From: Burkholderiales bacterium
GTDB lineage: Bacteria; Pseudomonadota; Gammaproteobacteria; Burkholderiales; SG8-41
Length of the DNA: 48,493 nt
Assembly: GCA_019751125.1 (NCBI GenBank)
Contig: JAIENU010000026.1
Coordinates: forward strand, 1 to 48,493
Direction of reading: 5' to 3'
The position numbers were made by a program, and so were the translations under genes. Below are positions 33,992-45,183 of this stretch, one piece after another. Under the pieces are notes generated by a model. That model made no database searches, was not told the origin of the DNA, and saw only the letters and a program-made list of their open reading frames with translations. Each line of letters starts with the position of its first letter. Position 1 is the stretch's first letter.

Positions 33992-34816
33992 TCAGCGCAA
34001 CGCATCGGGGTTCCAGGTGTGGTGTTCGTCCTGCCCCTCCCTGCACCACAGATAAAGCGCATCGTACATCACCATGCCCTGTTCAAGCTGGGCGTGGTCG
34101 TCGCCGATCAGCCGTGACAGGCCCAGCGACAGCGCGGCGAGGCCGGCGGACTGCGGCGCCAGCGTGAGCTCGCCGGTGTCTGCACCACGGACGATGTTGG
34201 CCAGCTGCAGCAGCGCGGGATCGCTGAGGCCGTAACGGCGGATGAAAGCATCAAAGCTGCAGAGCGGGCCGTCGTGGGTGAATTCAACGTCCGGCACGTC
34301 GTAGGGGATGGCCTGCAACTCGGCGGCGCGGGTTTTGACCTCTTTGGAAGGCACGTAGAGGAATTCGGCGCCGGGATCGATGAAGCGGCGGATCAGCCAG
34401 GGACAGGCGATGCGGTCGACCTTGGGCCGCTCGCGGGTGATCCAGCGTGTCGCGGCGTCCTTCGGTTTGGCCAGGGTCGCGATGCCAGCCATCTTCAGGC
34501 CTTCCTCGAGGCCGTCTTCAACGAAACGTGCCGCATAACCGCGGTCGCGCAGGGCCCGGGCGGCGTTCTGGCTGACTTCATGGCCGTGCACGCAATACAC
34601 CGCGATCTGCGCGCTCTTCGGCAGGCTGTCGGCCCACTGTGCGATGGTTGCGGGATCGCGCCGCAGTGCACCGGCCGCCATGTCGGGGGCTGAGCGGAAG
34701 GCCGCTTCGCGGCGCACGTCGATCAGCAGCGGTGGTTGCGCGGAACCGCGCAGTTCAAGCAGCTGCCGGGCGGAAATCGATGCTTGGGAATCGGATGCAG
34801 CGGGAGATGTGCTCAT
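33992..34816 (-). CDS. Rhodanese fused to a ChrB-type chromate resistance domain
   Basis: A 274-residue fusion. Residues about 15-120 are a rhodanese domain with the active cysteine in VYCVHGHEVSQ. The rest is a ChrB C-terminal domain: RWITRERPKVDRIACPWLIRRFIDPGAEFLYVP, VEFTHDGPLCSFDAFIRRYG and VRGADTG. AAGGAGG stands 5 nt before the ATG at 34816. ChrB proteins sense or counter chromate; the added rhodanese might handle sulfur or thiol damage. The gene precedes chrA in the same operon. Confidence 0.87.
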   Translation of the reverse strand: MSTSPAASDSQASISARQLLELRGSAQPPLLIDVRREAAFRSAPDMAAGALRRDPATIAQWADSLPKSAQIAVYCVHGHEVSQNAARALRDRGYAARFVEDGLEEGLKMAGIATLAKPKDAATRWITRERPKVDRIACPWLIRRFIDPGAEFLYVPSKEVKTRAAELQAIPYDVPDVEFTHDGPLCSFDAFIRRYGLSDPALLQLANIVRGADTGELTLAPQSAGLAALSLGLSRLIGDDHAQLEQGMVMYDALYLWCREGQDEHHTWNPDALR

Positions 34817-34970
34817 AAAGCCTCCTTCGCGCAGGTGAATGCGCACGAAGGCAGCGCTTGGACGCGGGGCGTCTGAGCCGGGGAGCCTGCCGAAATCCCC
34901 GTGGAACGGAATTGATTATGTGACGCAACGGCTATGGCGTCAACGCGTTGTACTTCAGTGACTGCAATCG

Positions 34971-35080
34971 TCACCCCGGCAAAAGCCGGGGTCCGGCGAT
35001 GAGTTATCGGGCGTGATCGCAGCACCGGGTTCCGGCTTTCCCCACAAGGGGACTTCCTTCGGGGCGCGACGGAACGACGA
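34971..35080. repeat. Intergenic palindromic repeat cluster (REP-like)
   Basis: A perfect hairpin ACCCCGGC-AAAA-GCCGGGGT (34973-34992) and a second CCCC/GGGG hairpin near 35040-35051 fill the gap between the ChrB-like and yajQ genes. Similar units are common between genes in many proteobacteria. They may also stop yajQ transcription. Confidence 0.6.
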
Positions 35081-35086
35081 AGGGGT

Positions 35087-35578
35087 TCAGTCCCGGAAAT
35101 TCTTGAACTGCAGCGGGAAATCGGTGATCGACTTGCGGATCAGCGCGATAGCGTCCTGCAGCAGGTCCTTTTTGGCGCCGGATACACGCACCACGTCGCC
35201 CTGGATGCTGCCCTGGACCTTCATCTTGCTGTCCTTGATCGTCTTGACGATTTTCTTGGCCAGTTCCTGCTCGATGCCTTCGCGCACGGTGACCGGCTGC
35301 TTCATCTTGTTGCCGCTGATGGTTTCGGGGTCGCCGAGTTTCAGGCAACGGGTGTCGACGCCGCGCTTGGCGAGCTTGCCGGTCAGCACGTCGCGGACCT
35401 GGCTGAGTTTGAAATCATCGTCAGCAAAGACGGTGAGGGTTTTTTCCTTGTCGTTGATTTCAACGCGGGCATCCGAGCCCTTGAAATCAAAACGGGTGGA
35501 GACTTCCTTGTTGGTCTGGTCGACGGCGTTGCGCACTTCGACCTGGTTGACCTCGGAAACAATGTCGAACGAGGGCAT
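35087..35578 (-). CDS. yajQ: YajQ family nucleotide-binding protein
   Basis: A 163-residue YajQ (UPF0234) protein, two RNP-like domains that bind nucleic acid or, in some species, cyclic di-GMP. It opens [20 protein letters not shown] and contains [13 protein letters not shown] and [12 protein letters not shown], which fit the family from start to end. It is transcribed apart from its neighbours, after a REP-like cluster. Confidence 0.95.
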   Translation of the reverse strand: MPSFDIVSEVNQVEVRNAVDQTNKEVSTRFDFKGSDARVEINDKEKTLTVFADDDFKLSQVRDVLTGKLAKRGVDTRCLKLGDPETISGNKMKQPVTVREGIEQELAKKIVKTIKDSKMKVQGSIQGDVVRVSGAKKDLLQDAIALIRKSITDFPLQFKNFRD

Positions 35579-35648
35579 GGGCTGCTCCCTGCAGTGGATA
35601 CTGCGGTTGATGATGCGAGCGCGGATTATACGCCGCGCAGCATGTGCT

Positions 35649-36233
35649 TCAGCTGCGGGCGGCTTTCAGCGCGATGCGATGCGACTGCAGCGGCAGGCCG
35701 GTGGCATCGTCGAATTCGGCGGCGGTTTCAACCGCGCGCCGTGCCAGTGCTTCGGCGTCGTGCTTGGGATCATTGTACAGCGCGTGCAGCGCGCCCATCG
35801 CATAGGTGCTGCCGCTGCCGAAGGCGTAGTAGCGGGTGAATTCCTGCACCGTGCGATGTGCGACCACGCCGAAGATGCCGTGGCGGTTGGCGATTAGTGC
35901 ATCAAAGCGCGTCGATTCCAGCGGTTCGTCATCCTGGCCGCCGATGTGCAGGAAATAGTCGTTTTTCAGCGCGGCGTGCAGCGACTGCCAGGTACGGAAG
36001 ATTTCCAGCGGCGAATCGAAGCGCGCGCGGGCCTTCGGCTTGCCGAAATGGTCGCGCAGTATGGTCTTGAAGGTGGCGTTGCCGGTGAGGCCCAGCCAGG
36101 TGTCATCCACCTGCAGCAGCTTGCCGTTGTTGGCGACGTAGTCGGCAGTTTCCTTGGCCGCGCCCCATTTGGTCATGGTGTCGGCGGCGATGGCCACCGA
36201 GCGGCCCTTGCGCACTACAACAATGGTGGTCAT
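35649..36233 (-). CDS. Betaproteobacterial proteasome-like protease (BPH type)
   Basis: A 194-residue Ntn-hydrolase of the proteasome/HslV superfamily. The mature N-terminal nucleophile would be Thr2 after Met removal ([10 protein letters not shown]), followed by [13 protein letters not shown] with the catalytic Asp. It lacks an hslU neighbour and is longer than HslV, matching the BPH group described in Betaproteobacteria. Such proteins form ring or helical assemblies; substrates are unknown. It lies 26 nt from ppnP and may be cotranscribed with it. Confidence 0.85.
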   Translation of the reverse strand: MTTIVVVRKGRSVAIAADTMTKWGAAKETADYVANNGKLLQVDDTWLGLTGNATFKTILRDHFGKPKARARFDSPLEIFRTWQSLHAALKNDYFLHIGGQDDEPLESTRFDALIANRHGIFGVVAHRTVQEFTRYYAFGSGSTYAMGALHALYNDPKHDAEALARRAVETAAEFDDATGLPLQSHRIALKAARS

Positions 36234-36259
36234 TTATTTGGCTGCTGAAGTCTGCTGTA

Positions 36260-36565
36260 TCAGCCGAAATGGCAGACGTAGTGCAGGGCTTCGACGGCTT
36301 CGATGTCGAAGCTCGACTTGCCCGGCACATCAAAGCTGTCACCGCCCTTGACCGCCTTCCAGTCGCCGCCGGCGAGGCGGTAGCGGCCATTGCCGGCGAT
36401 GATTTCCATGCGCTCTGGGGCATCGGTGTTGAAGTTGAGCGTCGCGGGCAGGATCACACCCACCGACTTGCGCACGCCACCGGCGAGGATCACGGTGTGG
36501 CTGACGCATTTGCCGTCGAAATAGACGTTGGCTTTCTTGATGACGGAGACGTTGTCGAATTGCAT
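36260..36565 (-). CDS. ppnP: Pyrimidine/purine nucleoside phosphorylase
   Basis: A 101-residue cupin-like PpnP (formerly DUF1255 / YaiE) that phosphorolyses several nucleosides to free base and ribose 1-phosphate. The family block [23 protein letters not shown] and the [15 protein letters not shown] segment are clear, and the length is typical. It lies upstream of the BPH gene on the same strand. Confidence 0.93.
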   Translation of the reverse strand: MQFDNVSVIKKANVYFDGKCVSHTVILAGGVRKSVGVILPATLNFNTDAPERMEIIAGNGRYRLAGGDWKAVKGGDSFDVPGKSSFDIEAVEALHYVCHFG

Positions 36566-36630
36566 GGAAATTTCCTTGGATTAAACCGTTCGGGCTGGAT
36601 CGATCGAAGCTCGTGTGCCCGGATGCGTCC

Positions 36631-36656
36631 GCCCTTCGACGGGCTCAGGGCGAACG
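36631..36656. repeat. Short dispersed intergenic repeat
   Basis: GCCCT (36631) and AGGGC (36647) flank TTCGACGGGCTC in a string very like one that occurs repeatedly between genes in many proteobacterial genomes. It lies just after the argG stop and may act in 3'-end formation. Confidence 0.5.
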
Positions 36657-36668
36657 GAACGTGGTTGC

Positions 36669-37898
<1,230 letters not shown>

Positions 37899-37918
37899 GA
37901 CTCTTCGCTTTGCGGAAA

Positions 37919-38842
37919 TTACTTGGATTCAACTTTGCCGAGCAGCAGGTATTCCATCAGCGCCTTCTGTGCGTGAAGGCGGTTTTCTGCTTCATCCCAG
38001 ACCACACTCTGCGGGCCGTCGATGACTTCGGACGTGACTTCCTCGCCGCGGTGGGCGGGCAGGCAGTGCATGAACAGCGCGTCTTTTTTCGCGGCGCGCA
38101 TCATGTCGGCGTCGATGCACCAGTCCTCGAAGTCGCGCTTGCGCTCTTCGTTCTCGGCCTCGAAGCCCATGCTGGTCCAGACGTCGGTGGTGACCAGGTC
38201 GGCATCCTTCACCGCGTCCATCGGGTCCGGGAATTCCTCGTAGTGGTCGGTGCCATAGAGGCCGGCGCGCTCGGGCTCGACCTCATAGCCGGGCGGCGTG
38301 GAGACATGCACGTTGAAGCCGAGCACTTCCGCCGCCTGCAGCCAGGTGTTGCAGACATTGTTGGAGTCGCCGATCCAGGCCACGGTCTTGCCGCGGATCG
38401 AGCCGCGATGCTCGATGAAGGTGAAGATGTCGGCAAGGATCTGGCAGGGATGGTATTCGTTGGTCAGGCCGTTGATCACCGGCACCCGCGAGTAGGCGGC
38501 GAAGCGGTTGATGATTTCCTGCTCGAAGGTGCGGATCATCACCACGTCGACCATGCGCGTGATCACCCGTGCCACATCCTCGATCGGCTCACCGCGTGAG
38601 AGCTGGGTCTGGCTGGAGGTCAGGTTGATCACCGAGCCGCCCATCTGCAGCATGCCGGCCTCGAAGGAAACACGGGTGCGCGTCGAATTCTTCTCGAAAA
38701 TCATCGCCAGCGTGCGGTCGTGCAGCGGCAGATAAGGTTCGTAGCGCTTGAACCGCGTCTTGATCCAGGCGGCGCGCTCGAATACATGGGCGTATTCGTC
38801 GGCGCTGAAATCCCTGAACTGAAGGTAGTGGCGGAGTTGCAT
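37919..38842 (-). CDS. argF: Ornithine carbamoyltransferase
   Basis: A 307-residue transcarbamylase that makes citrulline from ornithine and carbamoyl phosphate. The phosphate-binding motif [13 protein letters not shown], the ornithine-loop region [10 protein letters not shown] and the Cys-containing [12 protein letters not shown] are all intact. It is located between argD and argG on the same strand, with 33 and 20 nt gaps. Confidence 0.97.
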   Translation of the reverse strand: MQLRHYLQFRDFSADEYAHVFERAAWIKTRFKRYEPYLPLHDRTLAMIFEKNSTRTRVSFEAGMLQMGGSVINLTSSQTQLSRGEPIEDVARVITRMVDVVMIRTFEQEIINRFAAYSRVPVINGLTNEYHPCQILADIFTFIEHRGSIRGKTVAWIGDSNNVCNTWLQAAEVLGFNVHVSTPPGYEVEPERAGLYGTDHYEEFPDPMDAVKDADLVTTDVWTSMGFEAENEERKRDFEDWCIDADMMRAAKKDALFMHCLPAHRGEEVTSEVIDGPQSVVWDEAENRLHAQKALMEYLLLGKVESK

Positions 38843-38875
38843 GATTTTTCCCGGCGCAGCGGTCGCGCTGCGCGG

Positions 38876-40066
38876 TCAGGCGGCCGCCGGAGCGGCCTTC
38901 ATCAGGAATGAACGGATCATCGGCGCCAGCTGGCCGACCAGCTGGTCGGCCTCGGTGCGCGACATCACCAGCGGCGGCACCAGCCGCACCACGTTGTCGG
39001 CGGTGACGTTGATCAGCAGTCCGCCGTCAAGCGCGGTTTTAACGAGATCACCGCAGGGGCGGTCGAGTTCGATGCCGATCATCATGCCCTTGCCGCGGAT
39101 GTCCTTGACGCCCGGGGTTTCGGCCAGCGCGCGCTTCAGGCTGGTCTGGATGTGCAGGCCCACCTCGGCGGCGTTGCGGCACAGGTCTTCGGATTCGATG
39201 ATTTCGAGCGTGGTCAGTGCCGCCGTGCAGGCGAGCAGGTTGCCGCCGAAGGTCGAGCCGTGGCTGCCCGGCTTGAACAGTGTGGCCGCTTCGCCGCGGG
39301 CGACGCAGGCGCCGATCGGGACGCCGCCGCCGAGGCCCTTGGCGAGGGTGATCACATCGGGCATCACGCCGTAGTGCTGGAAGGCGAACATTTTGCCGGT
39401 GCGGCCCATGCCGGTCTGCACTTCGTCGAGCATCAGCAGCCAGCCGTTGGCGTCGCAGATGTCGCGCAGGCCCTTCAGGTAGCCGTCGCCGCAGACGCTG
39501 ACGCCGCCTTCGCCCTGCACCAGTTCGGCCAGCACGGCGACGACGTTGCGGTTGGAGGTGGCAACACGCTGCACTGCCTCAAGGTCGTTGAACGGCACGC
39601 GCACAAAACCGGTCACCAGCGGTTCAAAGCCGGCCTGCACCTTGCGGCTGCCGGTGGCTGACAGCGTGGCCATGGTGCGGCCGTGGAATGATTTTTCGAG
39701 CACCACCACCGCGGGGTTCTCGACGCCCTTCTTGTGGCCGAAATAGCGGGCGAGTTTGATCGCCGCCTCGTTGGCTTCAGCGCCGGAATTGCAGAAGAAC
39801 ACGCTGTCCATGCCGGATGCGGCGGCGATGCGGTCGGCGAGTTTTTCCTGTGCGGCAATCTGGTAGATGTTGGAGGTGTGAATCAGCTTGCCGACCTGGT
39901 CGCGCAGCGCCGCCACCAGCTTCGGGTGGCTGTGGCCGACCGCGTTCACGGCCACGCCCGCGAGCGCATCGAGGTAACGTTTGCCCTGGGTGTCCCAAAG
40001 CCAGACGCCTTCGCCGCGCTCAAAAGCCACGGCCAGCCTGCCGTAGGTATTCATCACATGTGACAT
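38876..40066 (-). CDS. argD: Acetylornithine / succinyldiaminopimelate aminotransferase
   Basis: A 396-residue class III aminotransferase. The PLP lysine is in ITLAKGLGGGVPIGA, preceded by LMLDEVQTGMGRTGKMF, and the glycine-rich CNSGAEANEAAIKLAR binds the cofactor phosphate. ArgD catalyses the amination step to N-acetylornithine and often serves in lysine synthesis too. MSHVMNTYGR at 40066 is the usual N-terminus; the longer frame from 40129 is not. First gene of the argD-argF-argG unit. Confidence 0.94.
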   Translation of the reverse strand: MSHVMNTYGRLAVAFERGEGVWLWDTQGKRYLDALAGVAVNAVGHSHPKLVAALRDQVGKLIHTSNIYQIAAQEKLADRIAAASGMDSVFFCNSGAEANEAAIKLARYFGHKKGVENPAVVVLEKSFHGRTMATLSATGSRKVQAGFEPLVTGFVRVPFNDLEAVQRVATSNRNVVAVLAELVQGEGGVSVCGDGYLKGLRDICDANGWLLMLDEVQTGMGRTGKMFAFQHYGVMPDVITLAKGLGGGVPIGACVARGEAATLFKPGSHGSTFGGNLLACTAALTTLEIIESEDLCRNAAEVGLHIQTSLKRALAETPGVKDIRGKGMMIGIELDRPCGDLVKTALDGGLLINVTADNVVRLVPPLVMSRTEADQLVGQLAPMIRSFLMKAAPAAA

Positions 40067-40181
40067 GGTCTCGCACCTGCCCGAAAACGCCGCCGTTGAA
40101 GGCGGCCGGTTACCGCAATCGCCACGCAATCAGCAGGGGGTGTACTGCTTGAAATTGCCCGGCACATGCTGCAAAAACAGA

Positions 40182-40200
40182 CGGCGGCTTTACGCCGCCG
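40182..40200. other. Intergenic GC hairpin upstream of argD
   Basis: A perfect 7-bp stem CGGCGGC/GCCGCCG with a 5-nt loop lies between the divergent argD and DUF3579 genes. It could be a leader structure of the arginine operon; no further support is visible. Confidence 0.35.
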
Positions 40201-40330
40201 GTAAAACTGATTCTCGGCCAAGCCGGCGCGGCTTGGCAAGTGAATTTTCCGGGACAGCACCCCGGTTTCAGTGCGGCTTCTGCTAGACTTTTTTCCCTCG
40301 ACAGCAGGGGCTGGCAGGGAAACATTCGGC

Positions 40331-40648
40331 ATGTTCGAAGGCGCACCGGAAATCGTCATCGAAGGCGTCACCGATCTCGGAGAGAAATTCCGCCCCAGCG
40401 ACTGGGCGGAGCGACTGTCCGGAATGCTTTCCGTATTCAGCGAGAGCGGACACCTCGAGTATTCACCCTACCTGAAACCGATTTTCGCTGGCGGCAACCA
40501 TTGCGTCGCGGTCGACCGTGCACTCGAGGCGCTGAATCCGGCGGCATTCGCCTTTTTGCTGCAATTCGCGAAGGACAACCGGCTGAAAATACGGCCCGGG
40601 CGCCGGATCAGGCGGCCGGATGAACACGCCGCCGAAAGGCAATCCTGA
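40331..40648 (+). CDS. DUF3579 family protein
   Basis: A 105-residue protein of unknown function matching DUF3579, a family concentrated in Betaproteobacteria and often near argD: EIVIEGVTDLGEKFRPSDWAERL, SPYLKPIFAGGNHCVAVD and PAAFAFLLQFAKDNRL. I start it at ATG 40331; a longer frame from 40271 has a tail unlike the family. Divergent from argD. Confidence 0.9.
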   Translation: MFEGAPEIVIEGVTDLGEKFRPSDWAERLSGMLSVFSESGHLEYSPYLKPIFAGGNHCVAVDRALEALNPAAFAFLLQFAKDNRLKIRPGRRIRRPDEHAAERQS

Positions 40649-40704
40649 GGGATTGCCGGCCGCAGCGCTGCAGTTCGGGAACTGGATGCGCCGCGTGAAA
40701 CCGA

Positions 40705-40968
40705 TCAGGCCATCGCCTTGATCGCGGCCGACAGGCGGCTCTTGTGACGGGCAGCGGTGTTTTTGTGCATGATGTCCTTGTCGGCGATCGAATCGATGGT
40801 GCTCACCGATTTCTGGAACAGGGTCTTGGCAGCGGCTTTGTCGCCGGCTTCGATCGCTTTGCGCACATCCTTGATCGCGGTGCGCAGCTCGGAACGCTGC
40901 GAGGCGTTGCGCGCGCGGCGTTTCACGGCCTGGCGGGCGGCTTTTTTGGCTGAAGCAGTGTTGGCCAT
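40705..40968 (-). CDS. rpsT: 30S ribosomal protein S20
   Basis: An 87-residue, lysine- and arginine-rich S20 that stabilises the 5' domain of 16S r[24 protein letters not shown] and the C-terminal [18 protein letters not shown] are diagnostic. CGGAGT precedes the start at 40968. It is divergent from murJ, a common arrangement in Betaproteobacteria. Confidence 0.97.
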   Translation of the reverse strand: MANTASAKKAARQAVKRRARNASQRSELRTAIKDVRKAIEAGDKAAAKTLFQKSVSTIDSIADKDIMHKNTAARHKSRLSAAIKAMA

Positions 40969-41073
40969 GTAAACTCCGGATTTCGTTCGGAAAAAGGGCG
41001 CAATGATAAAGAACTTGGGCCTTTTCCGCAAGCCGCAGCCGACTGCGGCTCCAGCCTACCCCGATAAAAATAA

Positions 41074-42606
41074 ATGAATCTAATCAATGCGTTAGCGACA
41101 GTCAGCGGCATGACGCTGATGTCGCGGGTACTGGGATTCGTACGCGACGCGGTAATCGCCCGGGTATTTGGTGCCGGACTGGCCACCGACGCCTTTTTTG
41201 TCGCCTTCAAGATTCCCAACCTGCTGCGGCGGCTTTTTGCCGAGGGCGCCTTCTCCCAGGCCTTCGTGCCTATCCTCGCCGAATACAAGAACCGGCGCGG
41301 CGAAGACGATGTCCGCGCGCTGATCGACCAGGTCAGCGGCGTACTGTTGCTGGCATTGCTGCTGGTCAGTGCGCTGGGCATATTGATCGCGCCGTGGATC
41401 ATCGCCGTTACAGCGCCGGGGTTCAGCGCAACGCCGGAAAAATTCGCGCTGACGGTGGAGCTGCTGCGCATCGTCTTCCCGTACATCCTGTTCATCGCGC
41501 TGACCGCGCTGGCCGGCGGCATCCTCAATACCTGGAGCCGTTTCGCGGTGCCGGCCTTCACGCCGACACTGCTCAATATTTCCTTCATCAGCTTTGCGCT
41601 GCTTGCCGCGCCCTATTTCGATCCGCCGGTGAAAGCACTGGCCTGGGCGGTGTTCGCCGGCGGCGTGCTGCAACTGGCCTTCCAGATCCCCTTCCTGGCG
41701 AGGGCCGGCGTGTTGCCGCGGCCGCGTTTCAACTGGCGCGATGAGGGCGTGCAGCGGGTGCTGAAGCAGATGGCACCGGCGCTGTTCGGTGTGTCGGTGG
41801 GGCAGGTCAGCCTGCTGATCAACAACATCTTCGCTTCCTTCCTCGTCACCGGCAGTGTCACCTGGCTCTACTTCGCCGACCGTTTGATGGAGTTTCCTGC
41901 GGGCCTGCTCGGCGTGGCGCTGGGCACAGTGCTGTTGCCCAGCCTCGCAAAAAGCCACGCCGAACGTTCAGCGCAGGCCTATTCCGAACTGCTCGACTGG
42001 GGCCTGCGGCTGACCCTGATGCTGGCTCTGCCCGCTGCCGTGGCGCTGGCGGTGCTGGCCGTGCCGCTGGTGGCGACGCTGTTCCACTACGGCGCCTTTA
42101 CTGCCACCGATGTCATCAATACCCAGCAGGCGGTGATGGCTTATGCCGTGGGTCTTGTCGGCTTGATTGCGGTGAAGGTGCTGGCGCCGGGCTTTTATGC
42201 GCAGCAGGACATCCGCACGCCGGTGCGCATCGCGGTGGTGACACTGGTGGTGACGCAGTTGCTCAACCTGGTGCTGGTCTGGCAGTTGCGCCACGCCGGC
42301 CTCGCTCTGGCGATCAGCCTCGGTGCCTGCCTCAATGCGGCCCTTCTGCTGCGTGGCCTGTGCCGGCGCGGCATCTACCAGCCGCAGAAGGGTTGGGGCG
42401 TGTTCATCCTCAAGCTGCTGCTGGCGGTGTATGCGATGGCGGTGGTGCTGTGGTGGCTCGCAGGCGCGCCCGCGGAATGGCTGGCTGCCGGCGCCTGGAC
42501 CCGGATGCTGAAACTGGCGCTGCTGGTGCTGGCCGGCGGCAGCACCTACTTCGGCATGTTGTGGCTGTGCGGATTCCGCTGGCGCGACTTTAATCGGCGC
42601 TCATAA
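41074..42606 (+). CDS. murJ: Lipid II flippase MurJ
   Basis: A 510-residue integral membrane protein with about 14 helices of the MOP superfamily, which flips lipid II across the inner membrane for peptidoglycan synthesis. Family blocks are [23 protein letters not shown] at the start, [23 protein letters not shown], and [27 protein letters not shown]. The ATG at 41074 has an A-rich stretch but no clear Shine-Dalgarno. It converges with the phn genes. Confidence 0.96.
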   Translation: MNLINALATVSGMTLMSRVLGFVRDAVIARVFGAGLATDAFFVAFKIPNLLRRLFAEGAFSQAFVPILAEYKNRRGEDDVRALIDQVSGVLLLALLLVSALGILIAPWIIAVTAPGFSATPEKFALTVELLRIVFPYILFIALTALAGGILNTWSRFAVPAFTPTLLNISFISFALLAAPYFDPPVKALAWAVFAGGVLQLAFQIPFLARAGVLPRPRFNWRDEGVQRVLKQMAPALFGVSVGQVSLLINNIFASFLVTGSVTWLYFADRLMEFPAGLLGVALGTVLLPSLAKSHAERSAQAYSELLDWGLRLTLMLALPAAVALAVLAVPLVATLFHYGAFTATDVINTQQAVMAYAVGLVGLIAVKVLAPGFYAQQDIRTPVRIAVVTLVVTQLLNLVLVWQLRHAGLALAISLGACLNAALLLRGLCRRGIYQPQKGWGVFILKLLLAVYAMAVVLWWLAGAPAEWLAAGAWTRMLKLALLVLAGGSTYFGMLWLCGFRWRDFNRRS

Positions 42607-42619
42607 ATTCGCAGACAAC

Positions 42620-43474
42620 CTACTTCTGCATCACCCGCCGCGCGACATACGACAAAGCATCAACCAGAGCCACCAGCAACAGCATCGCAATCAGGATCGA
42701 GCTGGTTTCATTCATGTGGAACAGGCCCATGTGGAAAGCCAGCATCTGTCCCAGCCCGCCACCGCCGACCACGCCGAGCACTGCTGCGGCGCGGATGTTG
42801 TTCTCCCAGCGATAAAGCGTGTACGACAACAGTTGCGGCAGGATCTGCGGCAGCGTTGCATAGCAGAACACCCGCATTTCAGCCACGCCGCGCGCGCGCA
42901 GCGCGAAGCCCGGTCCCGGCGGCGCATTCTCGACCGCTTCGGAGAACAGCCGGCCCAGCACGCCCGTGGTGTGCATTGCCAGCGCCAGCGTGCCGGCGAA
43001 GGGGCCGAGGCCGGCGGCGATGATCAGCAGAGCGGCCCAGACCAGTTCCGGAATCGAGCGCAGCGCATTGAGCACCAGCCGCGTCGGCGCGCGCCAGTGT
43101 GCGGGGTCAGCGGCGTGTGAACGGCTGGCCGGAAGCGCGAGCAGGATACCGGCGATGGCGGCGAGCAGCGTGCCGAGTGCCGACATCGCCAGCGTCTCGA
43201 AACCGGCACGCAGCAATTTGAGCAGGAAGGCGCTGTCGGTGGACGGTGACAGCAGCTCGCCGAGGAAACGTCCCATCTTGCGCAGCGCATCGGCGGACAG
43301 GAATTTGGCCCACTGCAGGTCCAGGGTCCAGAAGCTTGCGACGGTCAGCACGATCAGCCCGCAGAGAAACCAGCACATCGCGCAGCGCGCGCTGAACAGC
43401 TTCGGCGGCATGCGCCAGGCTTCGTTGGCGGCCTGCGCGCTGTCTTTGTGGCCACTCATTTTGTGCTCACTCAT
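42620..43474 (-). CDS. phnE: PhnE-type ABC permease, second copy
   Basis: A 284-residue permease with about six hydrophobic helices. The binding-protein-dependent loop is visible as LPQILPQLLSYTLYRWENNIRAAAVLGVVGGGG. Its ATG overlaps the stop of the preceding permease gene by 4 nt. Together they form the membrane part of a PhnCDE-type importer. As no phosphonate lyase or hydrolase genes are present, phosphonate may not be the substrate. Confidence 0.88.
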   Translation of the reverse strand: MSEHKMSGHKDSAQAANEAWRMPPKLFSARCAMCWFLCGLIVLTVASFWTLDLQWAKFLSADALRKMGRFLGELLSPSTDSAFLLKLLRAGFETLAMSALGTLLAAIAGILLALPASRSHAADPAHWRAPTRLVLNALRSIPELVWAALLIIAAGLGPFAGTLALAMHTTGVLGRLFSEAVENAPPGPGFALRARGVAEMRVFCYATLPQILPQLLSYTLYRWENNIRAAAVLGVVGGGGLGQMLAFHMGLFHMNETSSILIAMLLLVALVDALSYVARRVMQK

Positions 43475-44316
43475 GCCAGCGACTTCCTGAGCCACGCGCT
43501 GACCTGGTCGGCCAGCGCCACCAGCAGCATGAACACGATCAGCATCGTGGCGACTTCCGAGCCCTGGAACATCTTCATCGAGTTGTCCATCTGCTGGCCG
43601 AGGCCGCCGGCACCGACGAAGCCGAGCACCGCCGAAGAGCGGATCGCGCATTCCCAGCGATAGACCGTGTAGCTGGTGAGTTCGGGGGCGCTGTGCGGCA
43701 GCAGGCCGTAGAAAAAGGCCTGCAGGCGGCCGGCGCCGTTGCGCATCAGTGTGCGTGTGGAATGGGTTTCGTCGCTTTCTAGGATCTCGCCGTAGACCTT
43801 GCCGAGCATGCCGCCATAGGTCAGTGCAATGGCTAGCACGCCAGCGGTAGGGCCGAGGCCGACCACGCGTACGAAGACCAGCGCCCACACCAGCTCCGGG
43901 ATGCTGCGCAGCACGATCAGCAGCCAGCGCACGGCCTGGCGCACGATCAGTGGCAGCGTGTGCATGCGACCGGACAGCGCGGACACCGAAAGCGCGCCGG
44001 TCGAGACCAGCGTCAGCGGAATCGCGATCACCATCGCTAGAGCCATGCCGGCGGTTGCGATGGCCACGGTGCGCCAGCACTCGATCGCGACCATCAGCAT
44101 GAACTCGCGGTCGATTTTCGGCGGGAAAAAATCAGCGATGAACCGTTTTGTTGATTTCAGTGCGTCGGGCTCAAACAGTATCCACGGCTTGAATTCGGTG
44201 ACGACCAGTGCGGGTGCGATCAGCACGCAGGCCGCGAGCAGCCAGAACACGCGGCCGATCCAGGCCGGATCGCGCAGTTGTGGCGCAGCGATGGCAGTGG
44301 CTTGTGGATGGGACAT
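43471..44316 (-). CDS. phnE: PhnE-type ABC permease, first copy
   Basis: A 281-residue permease of the phosphonate/selenate importer type. The helical core includes LLIVLRSIPELVWALVFVRVVGLGP and the cytoplasmic coupling loop HSAPELTSYTVYRWECAIRSSAVLGFVGAGGLG. It starts 15 nt after the ATPase gene and overlaps the second permease gene by 4 nt. Confidence 0.88.
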   Translation of the reverse strand: MSHPQATAIAAPQLRDPAWIGRVFWLLAACVLIAPALVVTEFKPWILFEPDALKSTKRFIADFFPPKIDREFMLMVAIECWRTVAIATAGMALAMVIAIPLTLVSTGALSVSALSGRMHTLPLIVRQAVRWLLIVLRSIPELVWALVFVRVVGLGPTAGVLAIALTYGGMLGKVYGEILESDETHSTRTLMRNGAGRLQAFFYGLLPHSAPELTSYTVYRWECAIRSSAVLGFVGAGGLGQQMDNSMKMFQGSEVATMLIVFMLLVALADQVSAWLRKSLA

Positions 44317-44331
44317 GACCAGCGGTGGCAG

Positions 44332-45162
44332 CTAGCGGCAGTACATCGCCGGCGTCTGCGGCGGGCCGGGTGGTGTGTCACCGCCATCCGCAGGGGCGCC
44401 CAGCAGTTCGTGCTCATGCTGTGCATACAGTTCACGCAGCCGTTCGGGAGTGACTTGTGCTGCGGGCAGGTCGAAATGCAGTTCGCCGTCGCGCAGGCCC
44501 AGCACGCGCGGGAAGCGTGTGGCCACATCGACCTGGTGCAGGGTGGTCACCAGCGTGGCACCGGCCTCGCGCGCGGCGGCGGTGAGGGTGTCGATGGCGA
44601 GCCGTGACCGGGCGGGGTCGAGCGAGGACAGTGGCTCGTCCACCAGCCACAGCGAGGCCGAGGAGAGCAGCACACGCGCGAGACCGACGCGCTGGCGTTC
44701 GCCGCCGGAGAGGCGGTCGACGCGGTCCCACAGCTTGTGCGCGAGGTCAAAGCGGGTGAGGGCGGCTTCCGCTTCCGCAATGCCGGTGGGGTAAATCAGC
44801 GAGCGCAGGCTGGCGAACAGCGACTGCCGCGGCAGCCTTCCGGCGAGCACCGCGGTGATAACGCGCTGCCGCGGCGGCAGCGGTGGCGTCTGCGGGCCGA
44901 GGAACAGCCGGCCGCGCAGTTTCTGCAGTTGTGAAACCGGCAGCGTCCACGGATCAACGCCGTCCAGGGTGAATGATCCGGCCGCAGGTTTCAGGGCACA
45001 GGCCAGCGCATGCAACAGCGTGGTCTTGCCGGCACCCGAGGGGCCGATCACGGCAATCTGTTCGCCGACCGCGATGTCGAGCGTGACCGGCTTCAGGGCC
45101 GGCACGCTCGCCACCGTGGCGGCAGGATGGCGGGCGGAAAGCCCGCGCAGGCTGACGCGCAT
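44332..45162 (-). CDS. phnC: PhnC-type ABC ATPase
   Basis: A 276-residue ABC ATPase. Walker A is GPSGAGKTTLL near residue 40, the signature is LSGGERQRVGLAR and Walker B is LWLVDEPLSSLD. The Q-loop region reads FLGPQTPPLPPRQR and is a little unusual beside standard PhnC. The proline-rich C-terminal tail after residue 255 is probably unstructured. It lies between the binding-protein and permease genes. Confidence 0.9.
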   Translation of the reverse strand: MRVSLRGLSARHPAATVASVPALKPVTLDIAVGEQIAVIGPSGAGKTTLLHALACALKPAAGSFTLDGVDPWTLPVSQLQKLRGRLFLGPQTPPLPPRQRVITAVLAGRLPRQSLFASLRSLIYPTGIAEAEAALTRFDLAHKLWDRVDRLSGGERQRVGLARVLLSSASLWLVDEPLSSLDPARSRLAIDTLTAAAREAGATLVTTLHQVDVATRFPRVLGLRDGELHFDLPAAQVTPERLRELYAQHEHELLGAPADGGDTPPGPPQTPAMYCR

Positions 45163-45183
45163 TTTCGGGCTTTTTCCCTTCTC

